64,000 bases of DNA from Aquarana catesbeiana (GCF_042186555.1 NC_133325.1:94653110-94717109); one strand, 5' to 3'. Numbered from the stretch's first letter, positions 53,106-63,665 are shown. Translations and numbers: made by a program. The notes: generated by a model not told the origin, from the sequence alone.

Positions 53106-56100
53106 ATGGCACCACTGAATATACTTTCCCTGAATGTTCAGGGAATAAATGTCCCTCAAAAAAAGACCAAAGCCTTCCGTACTTTCCATAACAAGAAGGC
53201 TCACATAGTATGCCTCCAAGAAACACACTTCACCAAAGATTCTACTCCAAAATATATTTCTCCTTTTTATCAACAAATTTACACGGCTTCTGCCTGTACC
53301 AAGCAAAGGGGAACTCTAATTGCATTTCACCGATCCACACCATTCACCTTATCATCAGAAATTAAAGACCCAGAAGGTAGATACCTGATACTCATGGGTT
53401 ATATAATGGATACAGCAATCACGGTGATTTCCTACTACGCTCCTAACAAACAACCTACACCATTCCTCTCACATATATTACAAGTGATTAATACACACAA
53501 AATAGGAACAGTGATAATGTGTGGGGATTCGAACCAGGTCCTCCTCCCATTTCTAGATAAATCACCTTTTACACCATCCAAAATAACCTCTAGATTACCT
53601 TTTTCTCAACTTCTTTCCAAATACAATCTGGTAGATTCATGGAGAGAAAGTAACCCAATGAAAAAGAAATTCACTTATTTCTCGCACCCTCATCAAACCT
53701 TCACCAGAATAGATCATATTTTTCTAACAATAGGAATGATACCAGAAGTTATTGCATCAGATATAATTCCGATTCCGTGGTCTGACCATAATGCAGTATA
53801 CACCACTATAGCCTCAGCCATACCAAAAGCGCATGACCCAACGTGGTACTTACCGGACATAATGCTCAAACACCCACTACATCAGATGGCCATTGAACAA
53901 GCTTTAAAGGAATACATATCAATTAATAATACAACAGACATCTCCCCAATAACACTGTGGGAAGCTCATAAGCCTGTCTTGCGTGGTACAATACAAAGAC
54001 AAATGGCACTATTTAAACGGGAACGCAAAAATCTAGCAAAAAAACTAGAACTTAATTTTAATGCAGCCTACATATCATTTCAAGATAATCCATCCCAGAG
54101 TACAAAATCTCATCTGGAAAAATCTAGATTGGAATACAATCTATTTCTCACTGAGTCAGTTGATAAATCCCTCAAACGCTCCAAACACAATTTCTACATG
54201 AATACAAACAAACCAGGTACATATTTGGCTCGGGCATTAAATTCAACTAACAAATCTTTCAAACCAATACGTTTGAAATTATCAAAAAATGTTTACACTT
54301 GTAATCCAGTTAAAATAGTCCATAAATTTCACTCACATCTCGCAACTTTATACAAGACAAACAATGAATTTAATCCTACAGAGGCTGAATCCTTCTTCTC
54401 AAAAATAACCTTACCTGTGTTATCTCAGAATCAAAAAAGCAGTTTGGATGAGCCTATAACTATAGATGAAGTTGCTAACGCCATAAAAGACCTAAAACTT
54501 AACAAAAGACCAGGCCCAGACGGCTACTCGGCTTTATACTATAAAACATTCTCAGAAATACTCTCTCCCATTCTCACTGAAACTTTTAACAAACTTCTAG
54601 ATGGACATTCTTTTCGGCAAGAAACACTAATGGCAATTGTTTGTATGATCCCAAAACCCCTTTCTGATGATACTTCCTGTGTGAATTATCGGCCTATCTC
54701 TCTGTTAAACCTCGATATTAAATTATTAGCAAAAATAATAGCAAAACGCCTCAATAGCATTATAGGAAAATTAATACATAGAAATCAAGTAGGCTTCATG
54801 CCAAATAGACAGGCAGGCGATAATATACGCAGGGCAGTGTTATTGGCACATATTGCTAAAAAACGGAAAATCCCTTTATGTTTTCTATCTCTCGATATTA
54901 AGAGGGCATTTGACACAGTATCCTGGCAATATATGCAATATTCATTACAAAAATGGGGTTTTGGACCCCACTTTTTAACATGGATCAAAGCATTATATAA
55001 TAAACCCAAAGCCTATATAAAATATGCTGGATACAAATCTGAAGCCTTTAATATCGAAAGAGGTACCCGACAGGGTTGCCCATTATCTCCCTTATTATTT
55101 GCCCTTATACTCGAACCCATGGCCCAATACATCAGAACAAACCAAACTATAACTGGCATTGAAGTAGGAGGTATTACACACAAATTATGTATATTTGCAG
55201 ACGATATATTACTTTTTCTATCATCACCACAGGTCTCTGGTCCTAACTTAATACCAGCTCTTGATGGATTTGCAGCCCTATCCGGCCTTATGATTAATCC
55301 TAAGAAATGCCTAGTGCTTAATATTTCACTCACAAACATGGAATTGATCCCGGCTAGGGCTGCACTCCCATTCACATGGGCAGAAAAATCAATCCCATAT
55401 CTTGGAATTCATTTAACAGCATCTCATTCTGATTTATTCTCAACCAATTATCCTCCTGTATTAAGACAGATCACAAATCTAATAAAACAATGGTCGCAAC
55501 TTCCTTTATCCTGGATAGGGAAGATTAATGCAATCAAAATGACTATTCTACCCAAATTGCTTTATCTATTCAGAGTCCTCCCTATTCCAATTCCTTCCTA
55601 TTTTTTGAGAATAGTACAAAAAAGAGCAACTTCGTTTATATGGGGCTCTTCTAAACCACGTATACCTATACACACACTACATCTTCCCAAAAATAAAGGA
55701 GGCCTGGGATACCCTAATTTTACTAACTACTACAGAGCAGCACATTTGGCCAGTCTGTCCAAATACCATGCAAAACAGGAAATCCCATTATGGGTATTTA
55801 TAGAGGCTTCAGAAAATGACCCTCTATTAATATCAAATTTATTATGGCTTGACCCTAAAGACCGCTTTAAAATTCATAATCCCATAAGTAAACACTTCTT
55901 ATCTCTCTGGGATAAACTAAAAACCAAATATCAGTTACAATCTCCACACAATCCTCTCCTTTCTTTTATCAGAAATCCGGCCTTTTATCCGGCATGGATC
56001 TACCCAAATTCTTTTAAAGCTTGGACAACATCAGGCATTCAGACACTAAATGACTTCATAGCATCTAAATCATTCCTTTCATTCCCATCGCTTAGAGAAA

Positions 56101-56633
56101 AATATGATCTACCAAACTCTGAGATATTTAGATATCTCCAAATCAAAAATTTCTATACACCATTCCTAAAGGGGGATACACCATTATCCCAATTATCCAT
56201 TTTTGAATCAATCTGTACAAAAGATCCATTTGCTAAAGGTACAATTTCATCACTTTATAATCAATTATATGGAGTAGCAAATCTTAATAGACCCTCTTAC
56301 GTTCAGAGGTGGGAGGAGGACCTGGGACGAACTTTAGAAGACACGGACTGGTCTAACATATGGCTCACATCTAAGTCATCTTCACCCAACATCTTAGCAC
56401 TGGAGACAAATTATAAAGTCCTAACTCGCTGGTACCTTGTATCCGCTAGAGTGGCAAAATATTCACCTAATACCTCAGCTCTTTGTTTTCGAGGATGCCC
56501 AGAAATAGGCACATATTTACACATATGGTGGACGTGCCCAGTAATCCAAACCTTCTGGAAGGAAGTCTTCGTGATTGCATCTAAAATATTTAAAAAAAAT
56601 AATACAACCAGATCCATATTTAACTTTACTTAA
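53106..56633 (+). CDS. LINE ORF2 protein: endonuclease and reverse transcriptase (1,175 codons, frameshifted near the end)
   Basis: ATG at 53106 has a strong context (GCCATGG). The N-terminal APE-type endonuclease shows Asn10 (LSLNVQG), Glu39 (CLQETHF), a GDSN motif near residue 145 and SDHNAV near 232, all catalytic positions kept. The reverse transcriptase shows KRPGPDGYSALYY, NYRPISLLNLD and NQVGFMPNR. Asp597 lies in LSLDIKRAFD, then GTRQGCPLSPLLFALI, then Asp699-Asp700 in CIFADDILLF. A C-terminal TYLHIWWTCPVIQTFW segment precedes the premature end. The frame is lost at an eight-A run (56591-56598) and continues one frame over to 56898. It would nick DNA and copy the LINE RNA at the target site. 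Confidence 0.93.
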   Translation: MAPLNILSLNVQGINVPQKKTKAFRTFHNKKAHIVCLQETHFTKDSTPKYISPFYQQIYTASACTKQRGTLIAFHRSTPFTLSSEIKDPEGRYLILMGYIMDTAITVISYYAPNKQPTPFLSHILQVINTHKIGTVIMCGDSNQVLLPFLDKSPFTPSKITSRLPFSQLLSKYNLVDSWRESNPMKKKFTYFSHPHQTFTRIDHIFLTIGMIPEVIASDIIPIPWSDHNAVYTTIASAIPKAHDPTWYLPDIMLKHPLHQMAIEQALKEYISINNTTDISPITLWEAHKPVLRGTIQRQMALFKRERKNLAKKLELNFNAAYISFQDNPSQSTKSHLEKSRLEYNLFLTESVDKSLKRSKHNFYMNTNKPGTYLARALNSTNKSFKPIRLKLSKNVYTCNPVKIVHKFHSHLATLYKTNNEFNPTEAESFFSKITLPVLSQNQKSSLDEPITIDEVANAIKDLKLNKRPGPDGYSALYYKTFSEILSPILTETFNKLLDGHSFRQETLMAIVCMIPKPLSDDTSCVNYRPISLLNLDIKLLAKIIAKRLNSIIGKLIHRNQVGFMPNRQAGDNIRRAVLLAHIAKKRKIPLCFLSLDIKRAFDTVSWQYMQYSLQKWGFGPHFLTWIKALYNKPKAYIKYAGYKSEAFNIERGTRQGCPLSPLLFALILEPMAQYIRTNQTITGIEVGGITHKLCIFADDILLFLSSPQVSGPNLIPALDGFAALSGLMINPKKCLVLNISLTNMELIPARAALPFTWAEKSIPYLGIHLTASHSDLFSTNYPPVLRQITNLIKQWSQLPLSWIGKINAIKMTILPKLLYLFRVLPIPIPSYFLRIVQKRATSFIWGSSKPRIPIHTLHLPKNKGGLGYPNFTNYYRAAHLASLSKYHAKQEIPLWVFIEASENDPLLISNLLWLDPKDRFKIHNPISKHFLSLWDKLKTKYQLQSPHNPLLSFIRNPAFYPAWIYPNSFKAWTTSGIQTLNDFIASKSFLSFPSLREKYDLPNSEIFRYLQIKNFYTPFLKGDTPLSQLSIFESICTKDPFAKGTISSLYNQLYGVANLNRPSYVQRWEEDLGRTLEDTDWSNIWLTSKSSSPNILALETNYKVLTRWYLVSARVAKYSPNTSALCFRGCPEIGTYLHIWWTCPVIQTFWKEVFVIASKIFKKNNTTRSIFNFT

Positions 56634-56898
56634 TCTAAAACCGGAATGGTTAACACTCTCTCAATTCAAACTTATGATCCAACTAATAACGGCTGCAAAA
56701 CAAACAGTGGCCAAGGCATGGAAATCTCCTACATTGGTACTAGCAGAAACAATTCACAGAATGAATAATACAATGTCCCATGCTAAGATGGTAGCCATCG
56801 ATCAAAATCAAATTCCAAAATTTGAAAAACTTTGGCATCCTTGGATAAAACAACAGTTCCTGTCAAACTTCAATGACTCTGTCCTGTTGCCATGGTAA
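56599..56898 (+). pseudogene. C-terminal part of LINE ORF2, displaced by a frameshift
   Basis: The frame continuing past the A run reads YLTLLNLKPEW, then a helical stretch with TAAKQTVAKAWKSP and a final KLWHPWIKQQF, the usual L1/Tx1 ORF2 end. It closes at 56898 just before the 3' UTR. One inserted or lost A explains the break. Confidence 0.85.
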
Positions 56899-57424
56899 CA
56901 GATTAAATGACTTACAGAGACACCCATTCTAAGGCTTCAAAGAGAACTAAAAAGAATAATAAACTGACGAGCGGGACAACCTTGTGGACCATACCTCTAC
57001 CTTTCAACCCTTTTTCTTCTTTCTCTTTCCTTTTCTCCACCTTACGATTAAAGCTCATTATCAGAATTTATTTGACCTATATACACTCTACTTGTAAACA
57101 ATATGTATAGTAGGTATAAATCATTTAAATACCTATAAAAGTAACTAAGGAAATGATATATATCTTTAATTTAGGTTTACGTGAACCCAATGTTTAATAT
57201 TTGAAATTTCATGATATTTACCTATATAAACCCTACTGTAAAACAATGAGCTTACTTTATAGATCCTTGTAAACTTACTTTATGTATCTTTATAACATTG
57301 TATACTCAATAAACTTCTTTTGACAAGGAAAACATATTTGTCAAACCCAACAAAAGGCAAGTATACCCTGTGCTGCCAGAGGCGAGCTGTGGTCAGTTAA
57401 TAGGGATTTCTTGCGTATAACCCA

Positions 57425-57466
57425 ACATGTTTCGGAATGAACAGTGTGTATTCCTTCATCAGGGAC
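57425..57466 (-). ncRNA. Hammerhead-like motif, left arm of Penelope-like element 2
   Basis: Minus strand: CTGATGA (plus 57456-57462, exact), stem II GGAAT...ATTCC with a 12-base loop, then CGAAAC (GAAAC at plus 57429-57433), then ATGTTGGG. A GTT triplet lies where cleavage would occur; stem I is only CC/GG. The catalytic core is fully consensus. Confidence 0.55.
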
Positions 57467-57475
57467 GGCGCTAGG

Positions 57476-58315
57476 GGTTTACACTTCCTGCTATCCACAC
57501 GGCCTTTTTGCGGGGGGGAGCTCCTACCCACCCCCACCGTGTCATATGACACTGCTGGGGAATTCTTTGCGCCAGTGTCGCTCTGACAAGTGATGTTATC
57601 CCGCTCGATGGGCGGGGCACCATTGCGTCAGAGAACTGCCTTGTCCCTGTTCTGAGCCGCCCTGAGCCGCCCTGATTGGCAGTGTCTTTGATGTCAGGGT
57701 TCCAGCACCTCCTCCCCATGGCTTATTGGCTATCCCTGAGGAATACTCCCTATATAAGCAGACACACCTGACAGGCATGTCTCTGATTGAGCATTGCTGC
57801 CATGGTGTGGTTATCTGTATTGCATTGGTGTGTTGATAGGTAATGTTCTATGGTGTGGTGATAAGATACCTGATTCCCCTATCTTATTTCTATGCAACAT
57901 TCACCCTGTTTGCTGATATTTAAGTTTAGGAAGAATGTGTTAATACGCTCTTCCGTTTTTTTTTCTGCTTTAGATATTGATACCTCTTTGGCTGGTGTAG
58001 CCTACAAGGCGTTTCTTGTGGATGTTTGCAGCTTGCTCATCCTGGGATACACGACCACCCATATGCTGCTCTGTAGACTGCTTCAGTCACTTTGGGAGTC
58101 CCCATTGATTTTATTCCTTGTGTTTCCTTTTTTGTTTATTGTACTGTTGATCATCATGTGAATATTAGAATGGTCACATTTATTATATACCAAATTTATA
58201 CTCTTAGATTGCTTGCTATGTTCACATTGTGCTTTACAGTGTGATTATTATCATGCGACTATGTTTTTTTACATTTCAAACAATGAGCATTAAAGTCACC
58301 CAGACATAATCTTCC
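57476..58315 (+). other. Middle of Penelope-like element 2, non-coding
   Basis: GC-rich first part with repeated GAGCCGCCCTGA (57655-57672), CCTCCCCATGGCTTATTGGC and a CTATATAAGC TATA-like word near 57750, then AT-rich sequence. A promoter is plausible, since pseudo-LTR elements need one. No reading frame with motifs. Confidence 0.45.
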
Positions 58316-58356
58316 CTAATGAAGGAATACACATTGTTCATTGTGAAACATGTTGG
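58316..58356 (+). ncRNA. Hammerhead-like motif, right arm of Penelope-like element 2 (decayed)
   Basis: CTAATGA (G5 to A), GGAATACACATTGTTCATTG with weakened stem II, then TGAAAC and ATGTTGG. It is the inverted counterpart of 57425-57466. The hAT element at 58357 is inserted right after it, duplicating CATGTTGG. Confidence 0.5.
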
Positions 58357-59019
58357 TAAGAATGGGCCGAACGGACCCCTTTTCGGTTCGCACCAGGACT
58401 TTCAAACACCGCCAAAGTTCAGACCCGAATAACAAACCCCATTAAAGTCAATGGGACCCGAACATCAAAAATCAAAAGTGCCCATTTTGAAGGCTTATAT
58501 GCAAGTAATTGGACATACAATGGTTATAGGAGTCCAGGTACTGCCCTGGGGGACATGTATCAATAAAAAAGTTTGTAAAAAATGTAATTTTTAAATGAGC
58601 AGTGATTTTTTGATTTTTAAAGTGAAAGCACAAAAATGAAAAATGCCTTCCATTATAGTGCCTGGGGGGGGGGGGGGGGTCCCCGTAGTCTACCTGTAAA
58701 GTGGCAGATCTGTACCATGTCTAGAATCTGCTGCTGCAAAAAATGACATTTTCCCTGCAAGCTGCCTTTATTCCTTTATTTTGCTCAGCAACACCTGGGG
58801 AGCCAGTGTGTATGATGAGGCCACAATGTAGTGCACTGGAAACAAGATTAGAGATTTTTTGGAGACATTCTGGTGTCACCTTGACTTTGGATAGAAGTAA
58901 CAGGTGCGTAAAAATTGGTCTTTGGGTGTTGGTGGCGCCTTCCCACAGTAACCCTATAGAGGTAATCTTGATGAAGCAAGAATTGGCCTTGCTGTAAAAA
59001 ATTACAATGATATGCACCT

Positions 59020-59800
59020 AAAACAAAAGAATTTGTTGCGCTAGAAAATAAACACAGGAAAAAAAGCAGCTGACACTATATTGCTGGACACAATAATAAA
59101 ACATATGATAAAAGGTGTAGCGCTAGGATCATTAATAAATAATATAGTCCATCAATCATTAAAAAAAAACTGGAAGGACGATCGAATCCAAATCTTCGTC
59201 CAAAGACTGATAAAGCAGAAAGGACAGCCACCACCAACACCCAAATCACTGACCCTTACCGTCAGTGTGTAGGGTACACACAAGATAAGTACTGATGAAT
59301 GGCCCCAACGATCACTCTGCACCGATCGATCACCTCAGATAGCAATAAAGCCTATTTGTTGTCTTGATGAACAAATCACTAAATATCCCAGATAGCTCCA
59401 GCATCCACATACGTGTATGGAGAAAATAAAAAGCTCATTGACAGACATCCGATGATAAATTTATTGTATTACATAAAATAAGGCTGGTACACTCACATGT
59501 ATTTAAAATGACCGCCAAGCAGATGGAAACATAATGGGGTTTCAAACCATAAAGATGGCCGCCATGTCTCCAATTAGCATCCCTCGTCACACGTCCTTAG
59601 CTCCACCCAACGTTTTGACATAAAGATGCATCATCAGGGGCGTGGTCTAGGGTGTGTGAGGCGGTGAATTTATAGGGGACGGACCAGCTGTAATCCCGGA
59701 AATCGGATGCGCTCCACAGACCGGACATATATTCATTCCAGAAACAGGAAAAGCACTGTGAAGCTCCGGACATTAAAAACAAGGTTTATTTTTTATATTT
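59020..59800 (-). repeat. Penelope-type terminal fragment (candidate) inside the hAT element
   Basis: Contains a hammerhead-like motif at 59604-59641 and a GC-rich block (59640-59720) beyond it. The order resembles the other pseudo-LTRs in the window. Borders are not resolved. Confidence 0.35.
59604..59641 (-). ncRNA. Hammerhead-like motif
   Basis: Minus strand: CTGATGA (plus 59631-59637, exact), stem II GCAT-CTTT-ATGT (one wobble pair), then CAAAAC where GAAAC is expected, then GTTGGG. A CC/GG stem I is possible. Confidence 0.42.
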
Positions 59801-59837
59801 ACAAATAATAAACATATAAAATAAATAGCTGAAAAGC

Positions 59838-60118
59838 GAATAATGAGCACAAGGACTGTGCCAGCAAATGAATCTGGAAAATGTTAAGACGCGGAACGGG
59901 ACTGAGAGACAGCGACATCTAGTGATGAAAACACAAACTACCTTTATGCTAGCTGTTTTTATAGTTATATTTTTCCTGTACCAAGTCTGTGTATTATATT
60001 TGCTTTTGTGAAGGTAGTTTGTGCCTTCACCACTAGATATCGCCATCTCTCAGTCCCGTTCTGCTTCTTAACATTTTCCAGATTAATTTACTGGCATAGT
60101 CCTTGTGTTCATTAATCG
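59838..60118. repeat. Inverted repeat (fold-back) of about 110-bp arms
   Basis: AATGAGCACAAGGACTGTGC and onward at 59840 is complemented by sequence ending near 60118. Shared blocks include CAGTCCCGTT, TTAACATTTTCCAGATT and AAGGTAGTTTGTG. The spacer is about 70 bases. Confidence 0.8.
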
Positions 60119-60732
60119 ATTTTCAGCGATGAGCCCTGATTGCATAAAGTCATGATGACAGTGTCCAATCATGACTCTGACAGTGCTCTGTGCCCTGATT
60201 GGCTGAAGCTTTCACTGCTTCATCCATTCAGGGCTTGCAATGCACTGTTCAGCACCGCAATGCATTGCTCGTCGAACGAATGCCTGAACAATGAACGTTC
60301 GGCCCGAACTTATGTTCAGACTGAAACGTTCGCCCATCCCTGCATGTTGGGCTATATGAAAGAAATCCCTATAGACTGACCACAGCTCGCCTCTGGCAGC
60401 ACAGGGCATACTTGCCTTTTGTTGGGTTTGACAAATATGTTTTGATGTACCACCATTTTTTCTAATTTTGTACTATGTGTTTTACATTATTTGCCTTGTT
60501 GGCTATGTCTATATATAAACAAGTTTTTATATTTTGTATTAATAAAAGTGGCTTTATATTGCCTTTTACTATAAAATGATCTTCATGACCATTTCTGCCT
60601 AAAAAGTCCAAGGGGGCTGCTCCATTCCTGCACTACGGTGTAGGTGTACAAACCTTTTGTATGTTTAGAATGTTGGCAGTCCAAACATGAATATATCCCA
60701 TTTCCACTTCCCCATCAGTAACTATAGATTCT

Positions 60733-61050
60733 CCCAGCAACAAAAGATCCCCCAGCAACCCCTGGAACATAATACCCCCAACAACAACGGATCCCTGCCA
60801 GCAACAATACAGTAGATCCCCCAGCAGCCAGCATCAATAGATCCTCCAGTAGTCAGCAACAATAGACCCCTCCCTCAACAGTAGATCTCTACTAGCAACA
60901 CTTGACCCCCCAGCCACAAAAGACCCCTCCAGCAACAATAGATCCCCACCAGCAACAACAGACTTTCCCAGCAACAATAGACGCACCATAACAATGGACC
61001 TCCCCCCCCCAGCAACAATAGATCGCACAGCAGCCAGCATCAGGAGACCC
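60733..61050. repeat. CAGCAACAATAGATCCCC minisatellite
   Basis: Irregular units of about 18-22 bases (CCAGCAACAATAGATCCCC and variants), with a 9-10 C run near 61000. It begins right after the target duplication of Penelope-like element 2. Confidence 0.85.
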
Positions 61051-61148
61051 TCCAACACACCCCAGCACCCCATTTAGTGATGGAGCTGCCAGAACTGCGT
61101 TCCCCCACGTTCGAGCTGAAAAAAAGCCCTGTATATATCTATGCCTTA

Positions 61149-62047
61149 AGCTGGGTATACGCTAGTAGAATTTGTTTGACCTTTTTCATTGTAAGAATGT
61201 TTGTTCGATTTTCTAATCATTAGTGGGGTCAAATCAACATTTGTTTTTTTACAGTAGTGACAAGAACATTTCTTAACTGTATGAATTTCTAACAGTGTAT
61301 GTGGTTTTGGTTCAGTAAAGTCCATTTGTTCCAAAATGAAGTGTTAAAAGCAATGAAAATCATGAACTAGGGGTGTGGTTACGCGGCAACTGGATGTGAC
61401 GTCAGGACACGAATCGGAAGTGATGTAGCAGCCATCCTGACTAATCTGGAGCTATAGACTGAGCCTGATGCCATTTTTGTGTGATGAGCTATTATAGTTT
61501 TAAATGTAAGTGATTTTCTTTAATAAAAGGTTGTAATTTGAGATACTACACCATTGGAAGTCTTTCTCTTTTTCCTACATGTTTTTAATGGCTTGAGAGC
61601 TGGAGAAAGGAGTTGGAGGTTGTGTCTAAATTCCTGAGGTGGAATCTTATCATCATTTAATGTGCTATTGCCAGTCATGAGAGTGAGTGGCAATTGGGTC
61701 CATTGAGTGAAATTCTGAAGGGAGTGGGACCTGCACATTTACTTTGGTGGTGGATTTATATTTATTGCCTTTATTGAAAAGAGACAAAGCACTTTTCTGG
61801 CACTTTATAGACGTTTTAAGGACTTATTCATTTTTTTTTTTGATATAATATTTTTTCTTTATTGTTTCATTTGCGCTACTGTGGAATATTATTGGGGGTT
61901 TTACATTGATGATTTTTCACCTTTTTAAAAATAAAATCATGAACTACTTTCGAACAACATTCAAATGTTCTGAGAATTTTTGTACAAATTTTCCTAAGAA
62001 TGTTTGTACAAATTTTTGTTCGGAAATCTACTAATGTATACCCAGCT
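61149..62047. mobile_element. MITE with AGCTGGGTATAC termini
   Basis: Left AGCTGGGTATACGCTAGTAG, right CTACTAATGTATACCCAGCT; TTA on both sides (61146-61148 and 62048-62050). About 28 bp of imperfect inverted repeat. The 3-bp TTA flank fits PIF/Harbinger. It encodes no transposase; the centre (61440-61770) is unassigned. Confidence 0.68.
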
Positions 62048-62050
62048 TTA

Positions 62051-62693
62051 TGCTAAGCTTCTTCTGATTATAATACCAATGAAGGTGTAACCTATAATAG
62101 CTAACTTAGATTTCAGCTGTAATATGTCCTCTTCATTTTAAATATAAAATTATGGCCTATCATTTGCAAAAAAATATATCATGTTTTAGTAAGGGGAAAA
62201 AACACAATAAATTATTTCTACCCATCTTGAAAAACAAATTTCTTTAAGCAACTGACCCTGAATTTAGAAAGCCGTAAGGACCACTGAAGAAAATCTTTGC
62301 CTTGATCAACTTTTAAAGCTTCTTTGTCGACAGCCAAAACAATGAAATAGGCCCCCATAAAAAAAGAATAATATTACTTACCTGTCTGGTAGGAGCAGAT
62401 TCCTATCTTGCAGAGAAATGGCCAGTGAAGAATCCTCAGAATCTGCCACATGTCCAGGTGTATAATATTCCTGATCCCCACCACATGCTCAGTGCTGGAA
62501 TTATAAGGGGACAAAATGGGAAAATTTTATAAAAAATAAATAACAAAATAATATAAAATATATTGTTCTATTAAATGTATCTTGGGAAGTAATACTTTGC
62601 CTGCCATCTTTGGTAAAAGTTTTTACTCTGGACTGGTATATTGTATAGTTTTTAAAAACAAATTTTGGAAGCTCAAGCAAACCACACTGCTTA
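62051..62693. other. No gene seen
   Basis: AT-rich, with only short open frames and no element ends. Confidence 0.45.
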
Positions 62694-62881
62694 AAAACTG
62701 GCTCTTGTCTCAACTCAACTCAACGCACTTGCCTGAGAAAAGTAGCAGCAAGAGGCAACTTGAGGGAGGACGCGTCAGCCTCCCCATCCTGCATTCTTCT
62801 TGGTTCCACTTTCCTCATGCAACTGGAGCCAAGACAAACACAGTTACCAAGTATTCATTGGTAAGACTTTCTATGATTTCC
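62694..62881. repeat. Direct repeat, copy 1
   Basis: Shares CTGGCTCTTGTCTCA, CAGCCTCCCCATCCTGCATT, CTTCTTGGT and TACCAAGTATTCATTGGTAA with 63666-63868, about 970 bases away in the same orientation. Confidence 0.85.
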
Positions 62882-63146
62882 TGGGTTGATTTACTAAAGG
62901 CATATAGTTTGTGCACTTTGCAAGTGCAGTTGTGCGCTTTTTCTTAGTAAATGTAAATGTAGTTAAGCTTCAATTTGTAAAATGTACCCAATCGGGTGCA
63001 AGGAAAATTTAAACAGAATTTTTGCTTGCACATGATTGGATGATGGAAATAAGCAGAGCTTTAACGCATTAAACCAGCTCTGGGGAAAAAAAGTTCAATT
63101 GACTTGAAACATACACACTCTTTTTGCCTTTAGTAAATCAACCCCA
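62882..63146. mobile_element. MITE with TGGGTTGATTTACTAAA termini
   Basis: Left TGGGTTGATTTACTAAAGGC, right GCCTTTAGTAAATCAACCCC, nearly perfect inverted ends of about 20 bp. 265 bp, non-coding. It sits exactly at the end of direct repeat copy 1. Confidence 0.8.
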
Positions 63147-63665
63147 TAGAGCTCTTAAAGAAGGTGGCCTATGACTGCATGCGTGTGTACACACGTGACA
63201 GAATGACATTATGTCATGCATTTTAAAAATGTGTGACTGTCATTGAGAATGTAAACCAACTCCGTGGATGAGGGCCCCTTAAACCTGAAGTGCCCCGGGC
63301 AACCCAAGGTCTAAATCTGGCTCTACAAATGCTGTGGATCCACTCAGTGGCTGCAATGTAACTGCAGAACACAGTAGTTAGCTAGTGACCAGTAGGTTAA
63401 ACCACAGCATGAAGCAGAAGAAGAGCAGTGTGCCGGATGCTGAAGTTTGTTCAGTCGCCAAGAAAGCCAAGATAGAAGTAGAATCCCACCAGAAAGAAGA
63501 ACTCTTACTTCAATTCTTTTCGTTTTCTGACCCCAAAGGACAAAGTACAGTACAAGCAATACCTTTCCCTATGTCCCTACATGCTTTATAAACCCGGCTA
63601 CATGGTCAGACAAGGTGTTCCCTCCCCCTCGCGGCTGCCCAGGGGGAGGGAACAGCAGGTAGATG
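63147..63665. other. No gene supported
   Basis: A 60-codon frame with an ATG at 63409 (MKQKKSSVPDAE) is lysine-rich at its start but matches no family I recognise. Confidence 0.4.

Larger units (their letters stand above)
50929..57328 (+). mobile_element. Full-length L1/Tx1-type LINE (6.4 kb)
   Basis: Flanked by AAAACATATTTGTC (50915-50928 and 57329-57342), a perfect 14-bp target duplication. The right arm of the host element (near 60430) shows the empty site. Begins with a G run and GCGGAGCCTAGCGGAG. It carries ORF1 (51091-52158) and ORF2 (53106-56633, with its last part in another frame to 56898). The 3' end is TCTTTTGACAAGG with AATAAA just before (57308). Perfect duplications and nearly open frames suggest a young insertion. 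Confidence 0.93.
58357..60342 (-). mobile_element. hAT element, non-autonomous, in the right arm of Penelope-like element 2
   Basis: Flanked by CATGTTGG (58349-58356 and 60343-60350), 8 bp and perfect. Ends TAAGAATGGGC and GCCCATCCCTG. Subterminal text (CGGTTCGCACCAGGAC, AAAGTGCCCATTTTGAAGGC, GGGGGACATGTATCAAT) matches the 3' end of the complete hAT at 24368-31269. Its other end (ATTGGCTGAAG, CGTTCGCCC) resembles that element's 5' end, so the orientation is reversed. The middle (about 59020-60125) is other repeat DNA. No transposase. Confidence 0.82.
50699..60709. mobile_element. Non-autonomous Penelope-like element 2 with inverted arms, nested
   Basis: Flanked by CCCCATCAGTAACTAT (50683-50698 and 60710-60725), 16 bp and perfect. 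The left arm (50699-50928 plus 57343-57475) is the inverted copy of the right arm (58316-58356 plus 60351-60659). A 50-base tail follows the right arm. Each arm ends inward in a hammerhead-like motif. Without the LINE and hAT insertions it is about 1.6 kb and encodes nothing. The architecture equals Penelope element 1 (inverted arms, tail, long duplication), so it was probably moved by a Penelope protein. Confidence 0.72.

Noticed and set aside
63409..63591. 60-codon Lys-rich frame
   Set aside because: Too short and without recognisable similarity to call a gene.
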